From Trachythela sp. YZ-2020 (taxonomy: Eukaryota > Cnidaria > Anthozoa > Malacalcyonacea > Clavulariidae): 64,000 nt of DNA. Made by a program: the position numbers and the translations under genes. Positions within the stretch are counted from its first letter, which is position 1; each line of letters begins with the position of its first letter. The notes below the pieces were generated by a model. The model worked only from the letters and a program-made list of their open reading frames with translations, was not told the origin of the DNA and did no database searches. Shown here piece after piece: positions 47,601 to 59,600 of this stretch. The stretch covers positions 2,266,501 through 2,330,500 of the forward strand of contig JADLSH010000318.1 of NCBI GenBank assembly GCA_016169945.1. Direction: 5' to 3'.

Positions 47601-50600
47601 GTCGGTTGAAGTCGATGTCCACAGGTATCGTCATGCGAGTTCAGTAATTAATTGTTATTTACTAATTTATTACTAATTAGTTACTAATTTATTACTAATT
47701 GATTACTAATTCCAGGCTAAGTGACGGCGGATTGTTGATATGTTTCGATGGTAGTTGTTATACTACGTATATGAAAGAAGAGGTTGATAGGTAAGTGTAG
47801 TCCACTTAAATCAACTTTCAGTATTGAATTACTTGGTGTTAGCTTTGGCTTATCGTTTCAGTGTATGTAGTAGTCTACAATAAGTCTATTCTATCCTAGA
47901 TATCGTATGACAATTGCTGGCAAGACTTGTGTTTTTCAGAAACAAAATGATCCTTCGAAATTGAGGTTCGTATTTTTGGAAAAACAGACAGACGAACGAT
48001 AAGCCAAGACACACAAACCGACAAAATAATATATAATCAAATACAATTATGCTCAATAAGCAATTATATTATTCCCAGGTCGCCATCGTCGGGTAAACTG
48101 ATCTGTTATACAGTTGAGGATGGTGGGCATGTGTTTCAGGGAGAAACTTACGCTGAAATCGAGGTAATAATCATTGTAGTAATATGATGTTCGTTCCACA
48201 CAAATTCTAGAAAATCTTGACTGGATACCAATCGAAGAAACCTTAAAAATCGAACAATAACAATGACATTTAAAGCATTAACCGGGCGATTAACGGATTT
48301 AATAATATTTACATAAAATGCAAAACAACGTAATTACTGTCTTAGAAACGCTTACTCAAAATCACAGTTTTCAATAAACTAAGCTTTTCGTACAGAGCTG
48401 CAAAGTTATTGAACGAATTATCTAGTGAAATAATAATAGTATTAGTAATAGTCATAGTCATAGTCATAGTCATAGTCATAGTCATAGTCATAGTCATAGT
48501 CATAGTCATAGTCATAGTCATAGTCATAGTCATAGTCATAGTCATAGTCATAGTCATAGTCATAGTCATAGTCATAGTCATAGTCATAGTCATAGTCATA
48601 GTCATAGTCATAGTCATAGTCATTGTCATTGTAAAAGCTTGTATATCACCGCACGAAATAGTGAAGTCTTTGTCCCCATGTTTAGGTGATGAAAATGGTC
48701 ATGCCTTTAACAGTAGCTGAAAGCGGATGGTAAGCTATCTGACCTGCTAATATACAAGCAATGAACAAGTTGAGATAAAAACCTCGGAATTATTATAAGC
48801 AATTTTAAACTATTTATTGTAAGAGGATGATATTTCCACTCTGTGTTGTGATTTAATAGCCAGTATTTGTCAGGAAAATTTCTCATGAATATGATGACCT
48901 GTTTTTCAGTGTTCATTTTATTAAATGTCCAAACGCGGTGCTTGACGCTGGTACTGTTGTTGCAAGCTTGGAGTTGGATGATCCAAACAGAGTCACACAG
49001 GTAAGTATCAAACAAGAAACAAATATACTATAATACAATAAATAAACAACAAAATGTTACTGCATGTAAATGAAAACCGCAGAAAAATTGCGAGTTTTAA
49101 ACATAGAATAACGTATGTCTTTCTTTTGTCACAGGCTCAGCTTTATCAAGGAGAGTTTCCAGTGTTAAAAGGACCCTCAGTGAAAGGTGAAAAACTTCAC
49201 CAGGTATAGTTCATTTCAACTACCGGTGGGGCAAAAAAAAGTACGACTGTTTGATTTAGTATAACTTAAACACTAAAAGAGCTATTACACTTAAACAAGT
49301 TTCTTTGCATTCAGCGATGTCTAACTTAACTTTTGATATATGCCATGTGCATTTTCGTACAATATTGACTGAGATAGCTGCGTTTAAACGTGACTAAACA
49401 CTTTTGGAACTGTCGAGAATTAGCTAAAAACGGCCTATTAAACTAATTTGAAAACCGTTACCATGTTATCGTAAGTGTTATTTAAATGAAGTGAAGTTGA
49501 AGTTAGAAATGTTTCTTGAATAGATATGCTCTTTTATTCTAACATTTGGCCTTCTAACTTCAACTTCACTTCATTGAAACGAATACTTGCGTAAAATGCT
49601 AATGGTTATCAAATTATTTAATAGGCCATTTTTAGCTAATTCTCGACAGTTCCAAAAATGTTTACTCAAGTTTAAACGCAGCTATCTCGATTAATATTGC
49701 ATGAAAATGCACATGGCACATATCAAAATGTAAATTAGACATCGCTGAATGCAAAGCAACTTGTTTAAGTGTAACAGCTTGTTTAGTTTTTAAGTTATAC
49801 TAAATCAAACAGTCGTACTTTTTTTTGCCCCACCCGGTATATAGTCAAAGAAACATTTCAAGAAAACGTCTTATTCGTCTGTTAATGACTTAACAGTTCG
49901 TTTCAGTGAGCATTACAGGCCAGCAGATGGTGGAAATGTTCACACTTGTAGGAGCGAGGCCATGCAGATTAAACTACGTCTGTCGATGCTATTTATTTGC
50001 CTCCAAATATACCAGACTACTACATATAATGAAAATAATTAACATTATTTTCTCACTCTGATAACTGCAGGTTGACCGCCATCTGCTGTACGATAGTGCT
50101 TAAAGAAACCTATGCTGCTATAGTTTGGTTTATTCCTTTTTGTTTAGGTTTTCCAAACAGCTCGAGAGAACCTTCAACATATTATGACTGGATTTGCAGC
50201 GGAGGAACCCCAGTTTACTAAATTTCTGAACAATAATATTGAACTCTTAACTAAATCTTTAAAAGACCCGAAATTGCCTCTTATGGAACTTAAGGTTGGG
50301 TTATAGCAGAGGTGGAAAAAGTTTTTTCTTTCTGGGAACCTGGGTTTCAGACTCAAAATTAATAATTAATGAGGTTCAATGATTTTGACATTGAACTGAT
50401 TGGAGTGTTGTTTCTTGATATTCAGTGGTGTTCAATTTGATATAGTGAATACAAAATGCATTACAATTACTTGTCTAGACTAGAGCATACTCTAGTTTGG
50501 TTATTACTCATCAGTTAATTATTAACTTTATAAATTTCTGTCAAGACTTTTCAAGCAAAAGTTCAGATCCAAAAATATTTCTGGGAACTAGGTTCCCAGG

Positions 50601-53600
50601 ATCCGATACAGGTGCGCACCCCCCTGCACCCCTCAGTAAATCAATCCCTGCTTCTTACCGTTTAGGAACTTCTTTCATCCATCTCCGGCCGTATTCCAGA
50701 GAAGGTCGAGGAAGCAATTCATCGTTTGTTAGCGAATTATGCCAGTAATATTACCTCGGTACTCAGTCAGTTTCCCAGCCAACAGGTATTAGTAGACTAT
50801 TTCGTTTATATGCTCTTGTTCCAACGCATTGGTTCTTTAAACATTCTTTAAAGCTTTAATAAGTGTCTGAAATACTTGGAAAAGATTAAATGCACTTCGA
50901 CGTTTCGAGCGAAGAAACTCTGTCACAAGGCTAGCAGTTAACGAATTTTAGACGAAGGGTCTTCGCTCGAAGCGTCCAATTGTTTTTAATATTTTACAGG
51001 TAGTTCAGGCACAAACCACGACAACTTATTGCAGAATACTACCTACACTGGACACCCACGTTTGAGATATCTTTTTCAGGTAGTTCAGACGCAAACCACG
51101 ACAGCTTATTGTAGAATACTACCTACACTGGACACCCACGTTTGAAATATCTTTTTCAGGTAGTTCAGACACAAACCACGACAGCTTCTTGTAGAATACT
51201 ACCTACACTGGACACCCACGTTTGAAATATCTTTTTCAGGTAGTTCAGACACAAACCACGACAGCTTATTGTAGAATACTACCTACGCTGGACCCCCACG
51301 TTTGAGATATCTTTTTCAGGTAGTTCAGAGACAAACCACGACAGCTTATTGTAGAATACTACCTACACTGGACCCCCACGTTTGAGATATCGTTTTCAGG
51401 TAGTTCAGAGACAAACCACGACAGCTTATTGTAGAATACTACCTACGCTGGACCCCCACGTTTGAGATATCTTTTTCAGGTAGTTCAGACACAAACCACG
51501 ACAGCTTATTGTAGAATACTACCTACGCTGGATCTCTATATTTTTTAGATTGCTAATGTGGTTGACGCTCATGCAGCCACGTTAACCAAGAGAGCTGATC
51601 GCGAAGCATTCTTTTTGAATACTCAAAGTATTGTTCAACTTGTACAACGGTACGAAAACATGTTTATATTATAATAAACTAACTATATTTATACTGGATA
51701 GCTCTATCAGTTCTAAATTTTTCTCTCTAGAGGTCCAGTAAGAGCCCTGCCTTATTGTCAAGTATTACTACAGGAGGACACCAAAACTAAACTAACGTTA
51801 TGTATACTGGATAGCTCTATAACAGGGTTCTGCCCAGGACCAAGTGAGTGCCAGGTACCTGTTGGTCTAGAAACATGCTTCACCTGGCAACTTTTCAAAT
51901 TTAATGGTCATAAGATGATTCAATCTGATTTGGATGGATACTGCTTTTTACCAAGTTACTGATACCCGATATCGCATGCACTTTGTTGATAAATTACACC
52001 AAATAATCATCAATGACAATAGTATTGTTTACAACAACAAAATCCACTATAGAGGTTTCCCTATCACATATTTACCCTTTATGTGCCGGGCGAAAGAGTC
52101 CACATTGGCGAGAGTGCTGGGCGGCACCGATCAGTGCTGGGCACTGCCACCCGGTGCCGCCCACCGTAGGCAGAACCCTGCTATAATTTTGTGTTTCAGA
52201 TATCGAAATGGCTGCCGCGGTCACAAGACGTCAGTCATTGTTTCACTGCTGCGTCAATATCTGCAAGTTGAAAGCTTATTTTCTGAAGGTAAATTTTGCT
52301 CCTATAAATGTCAACATTTCTGAAGTTGGCCACCATCTGTTTTGTAGACCATATTCTGTGCTAACCTAAGCCTTACTTTAACTATATTTCTCAACACTCA
52401 GGTAATTTCGATAAGTGTGTGCTGGCAATCCGAGAAGAACAAAAAGAAAAAGACATGAGTGCTGTTGTTGCGAATGTCTTCTCTCATGCAAATGTCGCCA
52501 AGAAAAATATTTTGATAGTCAAGCTTATTGTAAGTAATGCAAGGTTATAGACAATGGCATGGGTGATATTAAATCATTTAGCTACCAAGTTGCTTATCCA
52601 GGACAATTTGTGTCTGAGCTACCTGCCAAATTTTAACTCCCTTCCTGGCAGCAGGCATCCAGACCCAAAACATTTCCTGCCAAATTTTAACTTCCTTGTG
52701 TGCTTTCAGCAAAACCAATGCAGTTATGCATGGTCGTGTATTTTACTACTGTGTTTTAACATGCCTCTTGTGTCACTTTGGCACTACGCCACATTGTTGA
52801 ATGTTAACAACGTTAGAACTTTTAAATTTGTCAAACTTCATTCTTGATTTCTCGCTTTTCCTCAAAAATTTCCTGCGAGGTCAAAAAGATTTCCGGGCAG
52901 CATGCTGGATTGCTGGCGGACATTCTCAAGCCTTGAAAGTCACTTCTCCTTTTTCTTCCGAACAGGACATCGCTGGTGCAGAACACAATCTCAAAGGTGA
53001 TTTACTAACCGCCCTTCAAGAATTGACCACGTTGGTCAGGCAGGAACATGCAAAAGTTGCTCTCAGAGCTAGACAGGTGAGAGGTTTAATTTCATCCTTA
53101 TTCTTAGAAGGTAACTAAACATATTCGTACTGGATAGCTCTATCAGTCCTTGATTGGTCTATCTGTGGTGGTCCAGTAAGGGCCATCCCTTATTGCTACG
53201 GTGTTATTACAGGACGAAACCTAAACTAAACTAACTTTATTTAAACTGGATAGCTCTATCAGTTCTAAACTGTTCTCCCTAGAGTTCCAGTAAGGGTCAT
53301 CTCTTATTGCTACGGTGTTATTACAGGAGGAAACCTAAACTAAACTAACTTTATTTAAACTGGATAACTATATCAGTTCTGAGCTTTTCTCCCTAGAAGT
53401 CCAGTAAGTGTCATTCTTTTTTGGTTCAGTGTAATTACTACAGGACGAAACCTGAATACCAGAGAAAACCTGCAGTGTTTGGTAGAGTCAAACTGGAAGC
53501 ACTCTTCTCACATGTGACTGAGGTGAAATTACTGTATAATCAGACAACTGCATATTGCAGGAAGCGGTCACAGAGGTGATGGGCGCATGCACTAACCACT

Positions 53601-56600
53601 GTCCCACCAACACCCTGAGATTATAGATTAAGTCAAAACATATTTCCTCTATTCTTTCTTCAGGTGCTAATCCAAAGTCAGCAGCCATCCTACGAACTTC
53701 GCCACAATCAATTTGAATCCATATTTCTCTCTTCAATCAGTTATGGTAGCCAGTTCTCACCTGAAGTCTTACAGGTTAGCTAGGAGAATTAACGGTGATT
53801 AATCATTATGATTAATGATTATGATCAATTATGATCATTGATGATAACGGATGACGGGCAATATTGTACCGCAATGATCACTATCAAAGTTTAGATGTTA
53901 TTTTTTCTCGTAGAAATTGATCAATTCTGAGACGGCCATTTTTGATGTGCTTCCATCGTTCTTTTATCACAGTAACGAGTTTGTAAGAATGGCCGCATTA
54001 GAGGTAAAAACGAAGTTCTTAAATTTATACCTATTAATACAGTACCGCGCAGAAGTTGCGGTTGCCGTGCGGCCGCGTTTAGGCTGTGGTCTAGTTGCGG
54101 TTAGCCTGCGCTTTGGCTGCGGATTTGTTGTGTTTAGGCTACGGCTTAGGTACGATGGTCGTGGTACTGTGATATATATTACATTGACTTTGATGCGATA
54201 TTTTCCAGGTGTATATCAGACGAAGTTACGAGGCCTATGAATTGACAACATTACAGCACGAACAGGTAGGTAGAACCAGTTCAATGACATTATATAAACA
54301 GGGTTAATGGTGAAAGTAAGACCTGGGATAACTAAGACATAATAGTTTTCTTTTTGGTGTTCAAACAACAAATTCTAATTTTCAATTTGGTGTCCAAACA
54401 ACAAATTCTAATTTCCAATTTGGTGTAAAAAACAACAAATTCTAATTTTCAATTTGGTGTCCAAACAACAAATTCTAATTTCCAATTTGGTGTCCAAACA
54501 ACAAATCCTAATTTTCAATTTGTAACAAATTTTGTGATGTAGCTTGTTGAAAAAAAGACGATCGTCACACAGTTCAAATTTATATTGCCAGCCTCGCATC
54601 CAAACAGGTACAGTTCGCGTTGAAACATGTTTTTTCACTCCACTTCAACTTTCCGAATGTTCTGGATGACTTCATGGTGTATATTTCTTTCATTTAGACT
54701 CTCCAGAGTTTCTTCTCCTGTTAATAGATCTCACATATCTCATCATATTAAAGGCCTTCAGTCTATGACTAGAGTAAGTATGGTTACAATTATAGGGACT
54801 CAAATTGCTATCTAGGTATAACAAAGCTAATCTAGGGTAACAAAACCAGGATGCTGGATTTCAGACAAAGTAAAATTCTAAAGTCACCGAGCGATAGCTG
54901 GCTGTATTCAATTTGACAAAATACAAACTGATTACCTTTGATTATCATTTTCTTCTTTCATTAAGGTCTACAGTTTAAGTGAGGACCTTCACGAGCTGGC
55001 TTCGTATTCGGCCATTCAAGATCCGTGCGAGCGAACTGGACTGATGGCTGCGTTTAGGACGTTTGACGATTTTCAAAAGTAAGTTTCCCTGATATATTCA
55101 ACAAGTTAGTCGAAGTGAAGTTTTTAGTCTTTTTCAGGTAGATCAGACACAAGCCACGGTAGCTTATTGTAGAATACTACCTACACTGAACCACCACGTT
55201 TGAGATATCCTTTTCAGGTAGTTCAGACACAAGCCACGGTAGCTTATTGTCGAATACTACCTACACTGAACCACCACGTTTGAGATATCTTTTTCAGGTA
55301 GTTCAGACACAAGCCACGGCAGCTAATTGTAAAATACTACCTACACTGAACCACCACATTCGAGATATCTTTTTCAGGTAGTTCGTACACAAACCACGGC
55401 AGCTTATTGTAGAATATTACCTACATTGGACTCCCACGTTCAACTGGTTTGCACTATCAAAATTTTCTTGATAAAATTTAACCAAAACATTTACTAATAG
55501 GTCTCTACAATTAACTTATTATTTTTCCATTTACAGGAACTTTTCCAAGCTCATGTCACGTTTTGAAAGCCGTGAGAAGATGAAAAATAGCAGTAGCTTC
55601 CCTGGCAATAACGCTGTACAGAAATCTTCTCAGATGAGACGAAATATCTCTTTAAGTGCACCGAGTAGTGGCGCGTCACTGCAGACATTGTATGAGGGTG
55701 GGGACGAGTCAGATGGTGGGAAGGTATGGATGCTATTCATCTCAAAACTAGGAGTAGATAGCGCATTCTTTTGAATTGAATGAGCCATGAGCGATTGGCT
55801 TCATTTATGCATGGCAAATGCACTGTTCTTGGATATTTTAAATCTTCACAAATTCTTTAATAAATGTTAACTTTCAATCCTATATAGAAATGCCAAGAGG
55901 AGGAACCAATTCATATTATCAATATCGCTTTGACTAAGAGTGGAATATGTACATGTATGACTGACTGCAGCGCGAAGCTTGTGGCGTATTTAGAAAGCAA
56001 GGTAAGGGCGTGTAAATTCCTAGAAAACATGGTTGCGAAACATTATTTTCTAGTCCTGTTTCCCTAGTAGGGTGGGTAAACCAGAAAGAATTGTTGCATA
56101 AACATGAATATATTGTATATTGTTTTTTCAGAGACCAATTTTGGTCGAGAAAGGAATTCGTCGGATTACTTTTCTTGTCACAGATTGTAAAGTGAGTATG
56201 TTGTCTTTTGTTACTTTTGCGCGAAATGCTGCATTCTGATTGGCTGATACATCTCTCTTTGTTACATTCGCAGGGCAGTTCTCCATGGTACTTCACTTAT
56301 CGTGCTTCTTCTAACGTGAGTAACTGAAGCAACTTTATTTATACCAACCTCGCAAGCCAGACTCTTTACTTCCGCTTCCCCCTTGCGAGGTTATATTTAT
56401 ACTGGATAGCTCTATCAGTTCTAAACTGTTCTCCCTAGAGATCCAGTAAGGGTCATCACTTATTGATCCAGCGTTACTACAGGAGGAAATCTAAACTAAA
56501 CTAACTTTATTTATACTGGATAGCTCTGTCAGTTCTAAACTGTTCTTCCTAGAGGTCCAGTAAGGGTCATCTCTTATTGATCCAGCGTTACTACAGGAGG

Positions 56601-59600
56601 AAACCTAAACTAAACTAACTTTATTTATACTGGATAGCTCTATCAGTTCTAAACTGTTCTTCCTAGAGGTCCAGTAAGGGTCATCTCTTATTGATCCAGT
56701 GTTACTACAGGACGAAACTTAAACTAAACTTTATTTATACTGGATAGCTCTATCAGTCCTAAACTGTTCTCCCTAGAGGTCCAGTAAGGTTCATCCCTTA
56801 TTGATCCAGCGTTACTACAGGAGGAAACCTAAACTAAACTAACTTTATTTATACTGGATAGCTCTATCAGTTCTAAACTGTTCTCCCTAGAGGTCCAGTA
56901 AGGGTCATCCCTTATTGATCCAGCGTTACTACAGGAGGAAACCCAAACTAAACTAACTTTATTTATACTGGATAGCTCTGTCAGTTCTACACTGTTCTTC
57001 CTAGAGGTCCAGTAAGGGTCATCCCTTATTGATCCAGCGTTACTACAGGAGGAAACCCAAACTAAACTAACTTTATTTATACTGGATAGCTCTATCAGTT
57101 CGAAACTGTTCTCCCTAGAGGTCCAATAAGGTTCATCCCTTATTGGTCCAGCGTTACTACAGGAGGAAACCTAAACTAAACTAACTTTATTTATACTGGA
57201 TAGCTCTATCAGTTCTAAACTGTTCTCCCTAGAGGTCCTGTAAAGGCCATCTCTTGTTCAACTAGTGTCACTACTGTACGAAACTGGAGTATCTGGAGAA
57301 AACCTGCGGTGTTTGGTAGAGTCAAACTGGAAGCACTCTTCTCACATGCCACTGAGGTGAAATTGTAATCAGACAACTGCATATTCCAGGAATCAAACCC
57401 CAGTCACAGAGGCGAAAGACACGTGCACTAACCACTGTACCGCTCTTGAAATTCATTGAGAGCCAGAATAGAAATGAGCAGAAATCTTTGCTGTTATTTC
57501 TTAGTTCATGGAAGACGCTATCTACCGACATCTAGAACCAGCACTGGCTTTTCAGCTAGAACTAAACCGCCTGAGGAATTTTGACCTCGAGTCTGTCCCG
57601 ACCACAAATCACAGTATTCACTTGTACTTTGCTTCGGCTAAAAAGGTACGTAATATTAATACCTGATCTCAAACATGGTGTTCCAAGAGATTAAAAACAC
57701 TTCGAAATATTTACATAATCTTTTTCAGGAGTTCAGAACTAAACTACGGCGGCGTACTACAGTTTCACTTTTGCTGTTCAAATATTCATGTATGTAACGG
57801 CTTTAGATCATTTCATGTCATTTCACTCGTTTCTAGATCTCAGCGAATGCAGAAGTCACTGATCACAGATTCTTTGTGAGAACAATTGTCCGTCATGCAG
57901 ACTTTGTTTCCAAGGTTTGTTGAGTTGTTTTGTCTACCAACAGAATCACTCTCACGGGCGAGAAATTGAAAATACATTATCTCTGTTTCAGGAAGCATCG
58001 TTTGAATATTTGGAAAAGGAAAGTGAAATACAATGTCTAGAAACTTTGGATCAACTGGAGATTGCTTTTGATCAATCTGTGAGTTTTGTTTGTGTGTTAA
58101 ATAACTCTTTTGTTTGTACACAATGACTTGTACTTGACGCTCTGTCTTATACGTATTTTCGTTTAGCCAAAACGAACGGACTGCAATCATCTCTTTCTCA
58201 ACTTTGTCCCATGTATTGTGATTGAACCTCACAGAGTAAGGGATTTGTTTTATTCATCTCATATATATCATGTAGTAATTGAATGACTTGTTTCTTCTCG
58301 TTTTTACTTAATTGAAACTTTCTGTTTAGTTGGAAGAAAGTATTCGATCAATCGTAATACGTTACGGCAAAAGACTTTGGAGACTGCGAGTGTTACAAGC
58401 TGAAATGAAAATGAACATTAGGTTGGCTGAACTGTACTTCATCATGTTATACTGTGTCATAAGTTTGCAACAAAACTCTTTTCGGCTCAATTTCCATATT
58501 AGGGAGCTTTAACAGTGACTACGAGTACGAGATTCGTCATTTCCGCGTGTTGTTTGCATACGCCATAGTCGTCGGGCTTTTGAGTACGAGATTTATCAAT
58601 AACAACCTGAATATTTAACACAATCTTAATCCTAATCCTAACCATGCACAATCCTAACCCTAATCCTTAACCCTTAGTCCTAACTCTAATCTTTGTGACG
58701 TAATTTCGGGATAGCAATATGGAAAATCACTCCTCTTTTCCAACCTTTCAATCAGACTTTACACGCAAAGAAACAAAATTTAACTTATCTGTTATCAATA
58801 TTCCTACCTTAGGTTATCTCCAAACGGTCAAAAGATCTCACTACGAGTATATTTATCCAACGAGTCTGGATATTATCTTGACGTCAGTATTTACAGAGAA
58901 ACTGAGGATCAGAGAACAGGGCAGGTCTGTTCTACATATTTAATTTTTAATGGGGGGAAGGGGGTGGGGATGGAGGGTGTGCTAATCAACCTTACTTGCA
59001 GCTGAGAGCTGTGCTGAATTACGAAGGACGCAGCTCGACTTGATCGAGTCGAAGGCGCCTCTGGCTGCCACCGTATGACTTGTGTCTGATCAGGGAGCAC
59101 AGCTACGATGGAAGGGTTAGTTCGGGGCTTATCCAAACCCACCACCGGCCGTATCAACATTCCCTGTGGGAGGAAACCGGAGTACCCGGAGAAAACCCAC
59201 GACTTTCGGCAGAGTGTTGACTGACTCTTTTCACACGAGTCTTGAGTCTGGAGCAAAAATCCAACCCACGATGTCAAAGGCGAAAGGCGCCACCGAAACC
59301 CCATGTTTGTGCAATTACGTTGATAGCTTTCGCTTCTGTGCATTGCTTTTTTTAATGCTTGTTTTTCTGCCAGATTGTTTTAGAATCCAACGGTATAAAA
59401 CAAGGTCCCTTACATGGGCTTCAAGTTAACTCACCTTACGTTACCAAAGACAGATTACAGGTACTTCATAGAAACGTAATGGCAACTTTAATGGTTAACC
59501 ACTTTCGCCTTAAAATGATGTGTAATAACAGGATAGTAATACATTGTATATTCGTTTATTATTTCACAGCTTAAAAGATTTACTGCTCAAAATCAAGGCA

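Noticed and set aside
48342..48720. Val-Ile and Met-Thr repeat proteins on either strand
   Set aside because: Artefacts of the (GTCATA)n hexanucleotide; the true coding frame here is the 44-bp ACC exon 20 in another frame.
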